A stretch of DNA of 64,000 nt from positions 620,001 through 684,000 of the forward strand of contig NHNY01000018.1 in the NCBI GenBank assembly GCA_002786065.1, read 5' to 3'. Shown one piece after another: positions 53,136 to 64,000 of the stretch. Position 1 is the first letter of the stretch. Each line of letters starts with the position of its first letter. The stretch is from Microcyclospora pomicola. Lineage: Eukaryota; Ascomycota; Dothideomycetes; Capnodiales. The notes beneath the pieces were generated by a model. That model did no database searches, was not told the DNA's origin, and worked only from the letters and a program-made list of their open reading frames with translations. The position numbers and the translations under genes were made by a program.

Positions 53136-54765
53136 ATGGCCAACTCCTCCCCTACCCGCGACCTCACGCCGTATTTCATCTTCCTTCTCGCCAGCTCCAC
53201 CATCGGTCCACTGCTGTTTGGATACCACCTCGCCGAACTCAATGCGCCGCAAGAGGTCATCACCTGTGTCAAGAAGGCTGCGACGCCGTTGGTCGTGAAG
53301 AGACTGGCCCTGCTCTGGGACAAGAATAGGCGCGATGCTATATACACAGAGGCTTTGCCCACGCTACCACAATGTATTCCCATGAACACAACACAGTTCG
53401 GTCTGGTGTCGTCATTCTTCACACTGGGAGGACTGGTCGGTGCGTTGGGTGGAGGGCCCATTACATCTGCTTATGGACGCCTGCGCGCCATTATCATAGC
53501 ATCAGTGTTTGCGGCCATCGGTCCTCTTTTTGAAGCCCTATCGTTGAACGTTGGGATTCTTGCATTCGGCCGCCTCGTCTCAGGTGTAGGAGCAGGGGCT
53601 GCGACCGTTATTGTGCCAATCTATATCAGCGAGATCGCTCCTCCAGGTCAAAAGGGCTTCTGGGGGACGTTCACCCAGGTCATGATCAATACTGGCATTC
53701 TCATCGCCCAGCTGCTTGGGCTGTTCCTCAGCAAGGGACAGTTCTGGCGCATTATCTTAGGCACTGGAGGCGTCATTGCATTGGTTCAGACAGTCTGTCT
53801 TATGCTTGGTGGGACGGAATCGCCCAAATACCTCGCAGACAATGGAAAGCCGGCGCGGGCCAAGAAAGTCCTGCGCGCCATCCGTGGACATGCTGCGGAC
53901 ATTGATGAAGAAGTAGAAGGCTGGGGAATCGAGAGCTCGGCCGAGATCAATGAAGAGGAAGAGACATTACTACGCGCAGACGATGACAACGACACAGATG
54001 CCGAGCAGCCGCGCAACAAGAACAAGATCAAGAACGCAAGCAAACAAGCCCTCACAGTCTTCACCGTGCTCAAAGATGCAGACGCGAGGCCCGCCGTACT
54101 GGCGGTAGTCATGGTCATGATCTCGCAGCAGCTGCTCGGCATCAACAGCATCGTGATGTATGGCGTCTCCCTTCTGTCCGACCTGCTCGCAGCGAACAGC
54201 GCCGTCCTCAACGTGTCTGTTGCCGCGCTCAACATCATCGTCACCATGATCGCAGCACCGCTAGTCGACAAGCTCGGCCGCAAGACCTGTCTCGTGGCCA
54301 GCATGAGTGGCATGGGGCTGTCCGCCCTTGTACTCGGGGTCGCCATCATGAAACACATCCCCATCCTCTCTGCCGTCGCTGTGATCTTCTTCGTAGCTTC
54401 TTTCGGACTTGGCCTTGGACCCGTGCCATTCATCATGTCCTCGGAACTCGTTGGACCCGAAGCCGTTGGCGCAACGCAATCGTGGGCATTGGCGGCGAAT
54501 TGGATCGCGACCTTTGTGGTCGCTCAGTTCTTCCCCATTCTGAACGCCAAGATGGGCAGGGGCCATATCTACTTCATCTTTTTTGGGTTTGCTGTGTTGT
54601 TCACTGGGTAATTCACTTGATACATCGCTCTCGGAGCAAGCGAGGCGACGACTTTGCTAACACTTTGCCAGGTTTGTCGTATATTACGTACCCGAAACCA
54701 AAGGCAAAAGCGATGTCGACGAAGTATGGGGCCGTAAGAAGAAGAACCGTGATCAAACGGATTGA
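53136..54765 (+). CDS. Major-facilitator sugar-porter-family transporter
   Basis: Twelve-helix MFS protein of the sugar porter (GLUT/HXT) branch. Exons are 53136-54607 and 54672-54765 (64-nt intron), giving 521 residues. Sugar-porter marks: YGRLRA in loop 2-3, FGRLVSGVGAGAATVIVPIYISEIAPPGQKG spanning helix 4 to loop 4-5, TESPKYL after helix 6, MISQQLLGINSIVMYG in helix 7 and VDKLGRKTC in loop 8-9. The second exon supplies the conserved YYVPETKGKS. The central loop is long and acidic (EEEETLLRADDDNDTD). A 35-40-residue external loop with Cys lies between helices 1 and 2. It resembles the yeast Vps73-type subgroup more than HXT hexose carriers, but the substrate is unknown. Confidence 0.88.
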
Positions 54766-55565
54766 TGAGCGTCTCTTGTCATGTTCCACGATACATCTTC
54801 ATTGCTATTCGCCGACCCGTCGATCTTGCATTTATGCGAACTGGGCCAGAGACGCAACGACATGTAAAGCGTGTCCTTCCGTGATTCTGTCGTGGAGTTC
54901 GTGTACACACAGGGTACCACGTGTACCTGGCAACCGCAGCATCTAGCCCATTGCAACTGGCAAACGACGGTAGTCTCGTGCACAGTTTCCGCCATCTTGC
55001 GGCGGAAGAATCCACAGACCCGGCTGCACCTCTCTCCTCGGCTACACCGCAACGAGCCCAGAGTGGAACTCGTGCAAACAATATGCCTCCAATGTGTCGC
55101 GTGCGAGACAGCCGCCGTGCCCCCCGAGCGTGATAATTTCAGCGTCCTCATGCGCAGTTGCCATTGCAAAGAGCGCCCATGTGTTGGTCGTGTCGTTGTA
55201 AGACACGGTGCGAATAACACCTCGTGTAGGAGAAAACAGCATTATGGAATGATCTCTCTGCAAAGGAGCGAGATTGATAATGTACCGGTTGGACCGGGTA
55301 CATTGTTGGGCATCCCTGAGGAGAGGCATTAGATCGTTGCTTCGTTCTTTTGGTTCTCAGCTTTAGCTGTGCGCAAGATGAGAGCATCCTCGCTAACGTA
55401 CCGTCCGTTCGTAATTCGTCCATCTAGGACCATCACTTCCCAGTATGCGTGTAGCCTTGGGCACACTCAGAAACCAAAATCACGGGTAGTTGTCACAACT
55501 ATTGGTGATCAATTCTCACACATACCAAAGCAATCCCAAAGGTATGTACAGCTCGCGACCAATGA
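54766..55565. other. Convergent intergenic region, MFS gene and SRPK-like locus
   Basis: About 800 bp. Frames of up to about 150 codons on both strands lack ATG starts or domains. Only 3' UTRs expected. Confidence 0.5.
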
Positions 55566-57027
55566 TCATCGAAACCATTCAGCGGCCAGAACATCGCTGG
55601 ACAAGGCTCGGAGCGACGGGTCGAGCTTTAGCAGCAGTGCAATGGCTTCAGCGCTCCTCACAAGTTCCTCTCGTGTCAACGATACAGTTTTGTCGGGGTC
55701 AAAAAAGTAAGCGTCCTCAAGCGATTCTAGGACTGTTTCGTCCCCGTAGTCTTGTCCGGAGGACATGTCTTTCTGCATTGCATCCCACTGTGCCTGCCAG
55801 CGCGATGGGAGCTCGTCGGAGGCGAGGGCGATCATTTGTTCCACGGTCGTGGACGGCGTCGCCATGATTGCGTCGAAGGGCGGGTGTCCGGCGATGAGCT
55901 CAAAGATCTATGTATGAGGATTAGGCCCGCGCTTATGAACGTTCGGTGGGTGGAGAGGTATGTGTCTTACCAGGCATCCGGCACTCCACAAGTCCACACG
56001 ATGGTCCAGCCGGTCCATGAAGATGACCTCGGGTGCCCGGACGGGTAAGGGGTTGTGCAGCGTGCTCGGCGGATCATCACTGAAGAAAGCCTCGCCGAAA
56101 TCAATGATCTTGATCGATGATGACTTGGAGAGATCGCGTTTCCGAAAGAACGCAGGGTATACCATCTCGCTCGGCACGTTGGAGCCCAGCGGTCCACCGT
56201 CTGATCTGGTCACTGGCCCTGTCTCAGGCTGCCCCAGCTTCGCAACGAAGTCATCTTCGCTTAACGAGTCCAAGTCGGGGACAACTAGTGCTAAATTCCG
56301 TGTATGTAAATCTGTAGGTAAAGTCAGTATGACAATGGTACGTGTGACTGTTCAGGCCTCACCGCCGTGGCCGATGTTGTGGGCTGCGAGAAAGTCGACA
56401 CCCTGTAGCATTTGCTCAGCGAACGCTTTCGCGAGCTCGGGAGGCAATCTGCCATCGTTACAGTGCAAATCGACGAAGTCGGCGACATTCGGTCCCAGCA
56501 GTTCCAAAACCAAACAATCATGGGAGCCATTCGGACCAACAAGAGTAAAATGGTCCAGCATTCGATTCACATAGGTCGATCCGGGATGTTCTGCGGTGGA
56601 CGCAGACAAAGCCCGCAAAATCTTGAGCTCGCCACTCCCATCAGTCTCGGATATCCCGACTTTGACGGCAACATAGCGGTCGTTCCTGGCGTACGATCGG
56701 TTAGCAATAGCCTGGGAACGTTGTTCGTGATCGGTAGCGGACACACTTTTGATCCTTTGCTGCCCAGGTGGTAGAGTAGCTTCCCCATCCTAGCTTGTGG
56801 AGGATCTAATACCTTCCTTCACTCAAAGTCTCGCCCAGCACGAGGGGATGGTAGCCGCCTGGTCGATACTGGTGTAGTGGTTCAGCATCAATACCGCACT
56901 CGTACAGCGGTGCCGACTTCTTGAGAGCGTTGCTCCTGTTCGAAATGAAACGCGATGGGCGAAGAGATAGCAGCAAAGATATCTTGGTTGATGTAGATGG
57001 CAATTTCGAGCATATCGCGTGTATCAT
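55566..57027 (-). pseudogene. SRPK-type Ser/Thr kinase gene with one in-frame stop near its kinase start
   Basis: SR-protein-kinase family (splicing-factor kinase) in the divergent form common in ascomycetes. Inferred exons are 56747-57027, 56363-56685, 55971-56311 and 55566-55907; introns are 61, 51 and 63 nt. The protein opens with a basic, mitochondrion-like leader (about 30 residues), then YHPLVLGETLSEGRY, the standard pre-kinase motif. A TAG at 56806-56808 lies just before ILHKLGWGSYSTTWAAKDQ, the glycine-loop region. Everything after it is intact: RYVAVKVGISE, HGDLHTRNLAL (SRPK has HTDIKPEN), IKIIDFGEAFF, VRAPEVIF, DLWSAGCL, IFELIAGHPPF and a C-terminal KLDPSLRALSSDVLAAEWF. All junctions are in frame. 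It is probably an inactive or allelic copy, or has a sequence error at one base. Confidence 0.7.
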
Positions 57028-60000
57028 GGTTTCATGAATTGATACTTTCGGTCCATGTGGTCTGCAATGCCAGAGAGCTCGGGACGCTCTATGGCAGGTA
57101 CTCTGTGTGCAAGATGTGCACAAGACTATGGCTGCATTTGGTGCTGTGAGCTCGCGAGAACTGTGTCTTGCTGGTGGTTGACTCCTACTTGGGTTGTCTG
57201 GGCGCATAACTTGGAAGTCATCCAGCCCGATGACAGACGTAAGGTATTGAGCAAAGAGCATCGCTGACCAAGCCCTCGCGATGATTCCACGAGGCCAATA
57301 GAATACGGATACCTGATAAGATAGCTGGACTGGCCTCCCATCCAGTTCCTGAATTTCTACACAAGCCACGCAATGTAGCAGTTCATGGACATCAACCGTA
57401 CCAGATGGAGCAGAGATGGTATACAATCTGTCTATTGTAGCTTTGAATCTACCACTGAATCTCCTCATTTCACCAAGCAGCAGCCCGTGTTCTACCACTC
57501 AGCAACCCGTATTGAAAACCCGGATGTGGTGCGAGCAACGTCCTGCCAGATCTTCTCCGTCTATATGCTGTGTGAAACAAATGTCATCGCGAGCTGTCTA
57601 TTAGCTGTGTTGACTTCGCGATCCGTGATACTTTTAGACGATACAGCACTCAGATCAGGAAACACAACACGCACAGTTCCAGCCTTGCTCTTGGACACAC
57701 AAATGGTTCAGGTCCGCCCCATCGAGTACGGTCGCACAGCCAACGATCAACGAAGATGTCGGCATTTTCCGATCGCAAGACCATATGTTAGTGCCTCAGG
57801 AGTGCAGTGATGACTGTGTTCTCAACAGGCCATCAGCTGGCAGGACTGGTAGCTTGCTTGTATCACGGTGTTGTCAATCCTGGTGGGGCGCTTGCTTGCG
57901 TCTAGCTAGCTATAGTGGTAGTGCAGTGCGACCAAGTTTTTCGATGCAGACAAGGCCGGGGGAAGTACTTTTGTACATTTCGGAAGGACGTTGCTTTTTC
58001 TCTCCTGCTGCATACAGCGACCTTCAACGGGGACATGGCTTGTGTGGCAAGCGCATCAAGGTCTAGATCTGTCACCAAGGGCGGAGACGTTGCTAAGTAC
58101 GATCCAGTTGCTAGAGTTGAGCATCGCGAGCGGAAGATCTGTCGCTTCACCTACGTGTGGGCGTGAGGACGAACCATGGTTCTTCAACATGATTAAGATC
58201 AAACGTCTCGCACGAGAGAATCAAGGCGTGATGCTCTCCCGAGCGTGAACCGGCATTAAGTGTCGAAGCACTTGCCTCGTAGTCATCGTGCGGACTACCA
58301 ACCTTCGAACAGACTGGTTAGACGCTTGACTGCACCATTCGTTGAGAATGTGGCGTCTGCTGTTGAAGGTCAGGTGCTCGGAGACAATTGTCCATTCCGT
58401 CTCGAAGACCGACCAAGTCATCATCTTATGTCAGTCATGTCTATCATGCTAGGCGGTCGTTGCTGTAACCAAGGTAGCTCGACAACCGGGTGAACATGGC
58501 AACAAAATCAAGGTCTCGACTTGGCTGGAAAGCGATAAGGTATGCTTGCCGCACTTGGTGGACCCTATCGAATCACAGGCAATCTCAACATTGTGGAGAT
58601 CGTCACGCTCGAACATTTAGCGGCAGGCATAACGACATTAGATCATGCGGAGATGTGACGCTAGAGCCTCTTGACTCCCGATGTAAGGCAGCTGAGTGGT
58701 TGAGAGCGTCAGGCCAGGTACATGTGTGGTCATGCACCCGCACTCGATCAGCCATCAGTGCGGATTGTGGTTGGTGCCCAGGCCAGCCATGCGTGCCACT
58801 CCTTATGCATCTGGATACGGGCAACGCAGGGATTTTCGTAGCATCGCGCAGATTCCTGCTGTATAAGTGCAAGATCTGAGGCGCCCAGCGCAGAGTTCGA
58901 ACCAACCCATGTCAGGGTGTGTCGTTACGCCTCGACGAACCCCCAAAGTGAAGCTTACCTCCGTATCGTCGAAATCCGTCCATGCCAGTATGCACGATCT
59001 GTCGGCTGTCGTGGTCGCTGCTTCAGAATTGTCAACGGTCAATCGATGGGCGGCGTTGAACGTTTTTCTGACACGGGTCGGGTTTATTATTAGCAGCATT
59101 CTCGCTTTGATCAATATGCTGCGAGAGATAGAATTGTTCGTCAACTGAGTGTCTTCAAGATACGCAACATCTCGAAAGTGTGGAAGATAACAATGGAAGC
59201 AGGATGATGAATCGAAGCCGCGAAGCTCCTCCCGCACTATTCTTCCTCATTCTTCCACACCATCACCACTTTGCGTCCTCGCAGGGATGTGCAGTGATTG
59301 CAGACGATCAAGCGGCTTCACCTCATGTGATTGGCCACAGCTCTCAGCTCTGACCAGTCCCGTGCAGTAAAGCGCTTGAGGCAGACTCGGCCAGGCCGAA
59401 CAGCAGCACATTCGGCTAGAATTGATCTAATGGCGGGCGATGGATGGTAGGGCAAGATAGCCACCAAGTCTCAGCCGTGACATCCGTTGGTGGGCCAGGA
59501 ATTGGAGAGGACAGCCGTGACGCGGTATGTATACGTAGCATGCCGAATACCTAGTATACATGATTTGTATGCTCGGGATTGAAGGCTCAAAAAGAGTGGT
59601 TGCCTCGTTGTAGCGGTGAGACTAATAGAAGTCTATGGCCGTGTCTCCAGGTGGATGGTCGTTTACCTTGCTACATTCTTATGCCGCTTTGCAGCTTTGC
59701 CGTCTTTGTGTCGCCAGTCCTGGGGCATGCATATCTACGCAAAGCAGCATGTCGTTCGAGCGGCAGGGTATTCTCATACCAGGCCATGGAATGATTGTAG
59801 GAGCATGATTTCATGCAGCATCCACCAGGAAATCTCAGGACTTGGCGGGCGCTGCTCTAGTCTCGTCTCGCCGCAGATTGCGTTGCGTCTCTAGCGCATG
59901 GCGCGCTTGCCTGCAAGCAGCTAGCCTGCTTCACATCTCCATCCTCGCCCGTTTGTGCTCATTCTCTCCTACTGCCTCCGCCAGCGCATTCGCTATCTGC

Positions 60001-60546
60001 TCTCCCACCAGCATCACCACCTCTCCCACCTCCTCTTCGACGATCTACGTCGAGGCAGCACTGCACAGCATCACTTGACCGTGTGCTGTCTTTGCCGCCG
60101 TCCACTCTTTTGGCCATTGATTCTGTCATTCCCGCACCAACATCCCTCCTCGGAGCACTTTCGCGCGTCCAGCAACAGCGCTCTGCGAGCCGAGTCAGGT
60201 CCGGCACCATTCGATATTAGTACGCCAGCTCGACATCTATTCTTGCCAGACGGAAGAGAGGATGTCATGTACTGACGCTCCATATGCAGATAATTTGTGC
60301 CGCATCCGACGTACCCTTCACGTCGTTACCCACGATTCATCGACCAAGTATCTGCCCACCAAAACCGCCGATATCTAGCATCTGTCACGAGCACGAAGAC
60401 GAGTTATACTACACACCTTTGTTGTGGTGGATTGGGCACTGTAATTCGGATAGGCTTCACCACTTTCAGCGCATGATTTCACCCGCTGTGCAGTCCGTCG
60501 ACAGACTACAGTCCTTTCTCTTGCCCAATTACTGCCTCGACAGACC
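57028..60546. other. Gene-poor 3.5-kb stretch upstream of the Ser/Pro-rich gene
   Basis: Open frames on both strands are short, mostly begin at non-ATG codons and have no recognisable domain. The part from about 59900 to 60546 is strongly C/T-rich and looks like a promoter and long leader for the next gene. Earlier sequence is compositionally mixed. I saw no transposon ends or repeats. Confidence 0.5.
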
Positions 60547-63333
60547 ATGGCGGAAGTAATGGCACCGGAACCCGTCCGGCGGCATCGCCGATCTGCCAGC
60601 AGCATCAATGCCATGCACTCACACCTCACGGCAGCCAACGTGTCTGAGGTTGAGTTGCTGCCGAATCCAGACTTCTCATTCCCCATGCTTCCACAGACCA
60701 ACACAGCTCCGACCTGGATTTCGAACAGATCAGAAAGCGCACCAAAGCGGCCTATATCTATGCACATTGACAGTGTTGGGTCATCTGCGAATCGAGACGT
60801 GGCTCACCGTCGGGCTGTTTCCACCTTGCCGAGCTTCACATTCAATGCTGCCAGCGCTACCGGCTTGGCAGACGACTCAACTCCTCCCATGACACCGGTC
60901 GAGCCTGTCACGACGTCGCCAACACGCCGCGGTCATCGAAGAGGCCACAGCGAGTTCGTAGGAGGTGACTCCAGACTCGGTGTCGTGGAGGCAATCAGTG
61001 TTAGCCCGGTGAAGACAAGTGGTCTGGCCTTGCCGATTATACCTGCTGGTCCGTCTGTGGGTCGCCGTGGCCACGCACATCGCCGCTCTGCCGCAATGTC
61101 AAGTCACGATGTGAGTAGCATCATGAGCACTGCCGAGGTACAGCCACGCCTGAGTAGTAGTCTGCCCACCACTCCATTGGAGCACCCCCACAGCATGGCT
61201 TCGCCTAGTGGGACTGATATCACGCCGCTTGATGATGAGGAAGATATCTTTGGCACCAGCTCAGATTCAGGAAAAATACGGCCATGCTCACGCCCACGCG
61301 TTGGGTTCTCGGACGAGGTGGAGTACATTCCGCGTCCACTATCCATCATATCCTCGGGGACGGAAAGTTCGCCTTCTACGCTTCACGGCCACTCCGTCAA
61401 CAACAGCATCTCCTCCATGCTCAGCCTGGGCACGCCAAGTCCCCCTTCCACACGCACAACTCCACGATATCATCTCAGCACGACCTTTGAGGATGTACCG
61501 AGAAGTCCTCCCCGGTCGTCTATCGATGTCAGCAAGAAAGTGGAGAAGGAAGGTGAATGGCTAAGGAGTAGACCCTCTGCACAGAGTCTCGGACGTCCGC
61601 TGTCGGAGTCTGCTGCTTCTTCCCCCAATCTTTCCTTTGCGCCGGCCCCGCGGCCGTACCAGAGTCGTGACATGCACAAGAAAAGGCATTCTCTGGGCCA
61701 TGTGCTCGGATTTGACCGCCGACGAAGTGCACCGGACTTTACAATGTCGGCAAGCACTCGCGCTCACTTGTCGTCAATATCGTTGCAGGAATGTACAACT
61801 CAAGCCTTAGACGTGGAGCAGGACGACAACTCAAAATTTGGCAAGAAATCATCCTCGCGCAAAGGCTTGGCTTGGGCTGCATCGAAATTACTCGGAAAGT
61901 CTTCCAGATCTTCTTTCAGCAGCGTCCACTATGGATCTGAACCTGCGTTTCTTGAGCCTGCAGTGACCTTTGACACCCAAGCAATTGAGTCGCACCCACC
62001 ACCTGTTAGTGCAGAAACAGATCTAGACGCCGTTTTCGGAGCATCTGGAGACGAGTACTTGCAGTCAGCTGATTCGCCGCAACGCCCTGAGATGGGCACC
62101 CCGACACAAACCCACCAATTCAAGTTCGCAGCACAACCGCGGCGGTCTTCGGAAGATCTTGGCTCCAGTATTGATTTGGATGCCGCGCTTGGTCCTTTCC
62201 ACACGCCGGTGTTCGGCAACGTCAGGTCGCGCAGAGAACTGCACAGCAGTCGTGGCGCAAGAGATCTTAATGTCTCGAACGTCCAAAGTCTTAGACACTT
62301 CCGGACTGCGTCAGCGCCCATGCTGCAGTCGTTCCATCGGGGAAGGTCTAGTTCGCCATCCAAATCAGATATGCCTGTCTTTGCTGAGGAAGACGAAGAG
62401 GATGCACTATCACCATCAAGTATTCCTTCACAACCAGCCTTCTCACCTCACGATCATGGCCTCGGCGTTCACGTGGTGGAAACCGACATGCATGTTTTGC
62501 AGGAGGATGCGGCTCAAGATGGTTGGGCTGTGCAAACGAGCAATATGGAACCGGGGCGATCGTACAATACTCTTGCAACATCTGGCCCACGACTGAGCAC
62601 GTCGATCTTCGACAGGCGCCCATCCTCTGTTGTAGAACACACAATCGTGGAAGAGTCTAGCCCGGTTGAACAGATCGACATCGTCTCACCTGAGGATGAA
62701 CCGCGATCTTCGTCATTGACCAAGTCCTCCGATTCGAGCGAAACGCCTACCATACTTGCTGCGCCGACCGACAGATTGGCTCTATCTGACAGAACTGCAT
62801 TCCCGTCGACGACCTCCGATGCTCTCCTCACCTCACCCTACTCATCTCCAGACCTCACACGCCGACAAGGGTCCTTTGACACTTCGCGCTTGGGGACGTC
62901 AACGTCTTCAATCGGAGATGCGCGAACTATGAGCTCGTTCGCAACTGGTGAGCACAGCCACGAGAATCGTCTATCCGTCGACGGGGTGCCGTCGTTGACA
63001 AGCAGTCGCTCGACCATGCGAAGCACGATGCACGCCAACGATTCCCATCGGGAGCTCAACACTCTCGAGGTACCGGCTTACCCACTGACGGCCGGTCCAC
63101 GTGTTGCGAGTGCCAATGTGGAGCACCGTCGGAAGAGGGCAAGCATTGCTAGCCTTTCTCAACTCATGGGCAACTCCTTCAGCCAGAGATCACGGACATC
63201 CTCCGGAAGGCCGCAGACTGCCGTCGAGGCCAGCACCACACAAACACCTAAAAAGAAAGAGCATCGGCTGAAGAAGCTGATGTTTTGGAAGTCGTTGAAT
63301 TCTAGCAAACAGTCGCTAGCATCTAACACATGA
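60547..63333 (+). CDS. Large Ser/Pro-rich conserved fungal protein (often named cell wall proline-rich protein)
   Basis: Single exon of 928 residues, almost wholly low-complexity Ser/Pro/Thr/Arg sequence. Visible blocks: RRHRRSASSINAMHSHL, RRGHRRGHSEFVG and RRGHAHRRSAAMSS (repeated RRGH-x-RR-x-S basic-Ser motifs, likely phosphosites), VGFSDEVEYIPRPLSIISSGTESSPSTL, KKRHSLGHVLGFDRRRSAPDFTMS, LAWAASKLLGKSSRSSF, and a C-terminal KKKEHRLKKLMFWKSL. There is no signal peptide or TM, so the 'cell wall' family name may mislead; the motifs suggest a cytosolic phosphoprotein. No enzyme fold seen. Start: first ATG, in a good context (gaccATGgcg) after a C/T-rich leader. Confidence 0.78.
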   Translation: MAEVMAPEPVRRHRRSASSINAMHSHLTAANVSEVELLPNPDFSFPMLPQTNTAPTWISNRSESAPKRPISMHIDSVGSSANRDVAHRRAVSTLPSFTFNAASATGLADDSTPPMTPVEPVTTSPTRRGHRRGHSEFVGGDSRLGVVEAISVSPVKTSGLALPIIPAGPSVGRRGHAHRRSAAMSSHDVSSIMSTAEVQPRLSSSLPTTPLEHPHSMASPSGTDITPLDDEEDIFGTSSDSGKIRPCSRPRVGFSDEVEYIPRPLSIISSGTESSPSTLHGHSVNNSISSMLSLGTPSPPSTRTTPRYHLSTTFEDVPRSPPRSSIDVSKKVEKEGEWLRSRPSAQSLGRPLSESAASSPNLSFAPAPRPYQSRDMHKKRHSLGHVLGFDRRRSAPDFTMSASTRAHLSSISLQECTTQALDVEQDDNSKFGKKSSSRKGLAWAASKLLGKSSRSSFSSVHYGSEPAFLEPAVTFDTQAIESHPPPVSAETDLDAVFGASGDEYLQSADSPQRPEMGTPTQTHQFKFAAQPRRSSEDLGSSIDLDAALGPFHTPVFGNVRSRRELHSSRGARDLNVSNVQSLRHFRTASAPMLQSFHRGRSSSPSKSDMPVFAEEDEEDALSPSSIPSQPAFSPHDHGLGVHVVETDMHVLQEDAAQDGWAVQTSNMEPGRSYNTLATSGPRLSTSIFDRRPSSVVEHTIVEESSPVEQIDIVSPEDEPRSSSLTKSSDSSETPTILAAPTDRLALSDRTAFPSTTSDALLTSPYSSPDLTRRQGSFDTSRLGTSTSSIGDARTMSSFATGEHSHENRLSVDGVPSLTSSRSTMRSTMHANDSHRELNTLEVPAYPLTAGPRVASANVEHRRKRASIASLSQLMGNSFSQRSRTSSGRPQTAVEASTTQTPKKKEHRLKKLMFWKSLNSSKQSLASNT

Positions 63334-64000
63334 AGCACAACGCTTTAAACATTACGACAAACCGAAACAATCTACTAATGACTTTTCCACTCCTCCATGC
63401 TTTGATGCATATCTCATCACGTGCATACCAAAAGATTTCAGTGTCTCCGAGATTGTCCCCGCAGGGCGATGAACATGATGTTGGTCGACATTGCTGTTGA
63501 GGATCGATTAAGGATTGTTTTTTTCTAGCATGGGCCTGGCTTTACGATCACGTCACTGATCACGGCAAGGTGGATTTACCATCAAGTTGCAGGGCAGGTC
63601 TATGGGGTGACTATCTATGGGACCTGCATGGGTTCATGCGACTCTAGACTTGCTCATTTACCTGAGACGATCATGATGAAGGGGGTCTGATGATGATTTA
63701 TATGGATTGGATGGGTTTCTTTCTAGCATGATGGCCATTCAAACTGCCTTTTAATGATGATCATCGTGTTGTGCCACGCTCGCTGTGCCATGTTAACACT
63801 GGTGTCTGAGTTGATACGCTCTATCGGCCTGCTGCAATGATCCGCAGACAGAAGCAAATAATGATGCTCCAGCACAGCGCGAACGGTAGGCCAAAGCACC
63901 CATCACACGACTGTGGGGTCCGCGAGCCTCTGTTTCAGGTCTGTGGTCATGACCAATGAACGGCGAACTACCCTGACCGGAGCCATGCTGATCACGCCAA
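63334..64000. other. 3' flank of the Ser/Pro-rich gene to window end
   Basis: About 670 bp. No coding frame, RNA gene or repeat recognised. Confidence 0.5.

Noticed and set aside
53786-54436. 216-codon minus-strand frame opposite the MFS gene
   Set aside because: Shadow of the transporter; Met/Ser-skewed composition.
58885-58910. TTCGAACC sequence resembling a tRNA T-loop
   Set aside because: Neither strand gives a matching T-stem, acceptor stem or anticodon arm around it.
1-64000. Secondary-metabolite cluster, transposon, virus-like element or CRISPR array
   Set aside because: No PKS/NRPS, transposase, reverse transcriptase, capsid-like, long terminal repeat or spaced direct-repeat array was recognised.

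Overview
The window is nuclear DNA from a filamentous ascomycete (Pezizomycotina). The evidence is short GT-AG introns (about 50-150 nt) with CTAAC/CTGAC-like branch points, a HET-NACHT gene, a fungal TOK-type K+ channel, SCP160, HSE1, PEX11 and SSN3 orthologues, and an intron-bearing tRNA-Leu. A dothideomycete is my best guess, from overall protein style and from an expanded kinase family, but this is inference. I recognised no transposon, virus-like element, CRISPR array, rRNA or secondary-metabolite cluster.

Layout. 1-9.5 kb: three minus-strand housekeeping genes, HSE1 (cut by the window edge), STE20 and SCP160. 9.5-15.7 kb: a mitochondrial oxoglutarate/malate-type carrier, the SUMO ligase NSE2 and a small secreted/membrane protein. 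16.5-25.2 kb: an accessory pair read in opposite directions, a HET-NACHT gene interrupted by one in-frame stop and a 1426-residue coiled-coil protein whose last intron appears to be GC-AG. 25.7-29.9 kb: mitochondrial bL33m, PEX11 and TOK1. 30.6-35.4 kb: a secreted beta-lactamase-fold protein, a conserved hypothetical and a small KGG-repeat stress-type protein. 37.5-40.4 kb: an F-box/ankyrin protein and a kinase-like protein with altered catalytic motifs. 40.4-43.3 kb is gene-poor. 43.3-54.8 kb is a dense run: endonuclease III, MCR1, BMT6, tRNA-Leu(UAA), a membrane-anchored aspartic-protease homologue lacking one catalytic Asp, SSN3 and a sugar-transporter-type MFS protein. 55.6-57.0 kb: an SRPK-type kinase with one in-frame stop. 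57.0-60.5 kb is gene-poor. 60.5-63.3 kb: a 928-residue Ser/Pro-rich protein.

The genes are mostly independent housekeeping units, not a pathway. Tight pairs are NSE2 with the membrane protein (convergent, 123 bp), bL33m/PEX11 (divergent, 444 bp), TOK1/beta-lactamase-like (divergent) and MCR1/BMT6 (convergent, 220 bp). The most unusual material is in the accessory loci: the interrupted HET-NACHT and SRPK genes, the HAD/DFD kinase, the pseudo-protease and the GC-AG intron. Exon coordinates were worked out by hand from frame, splice sites and family conservation. They have no transcript support.
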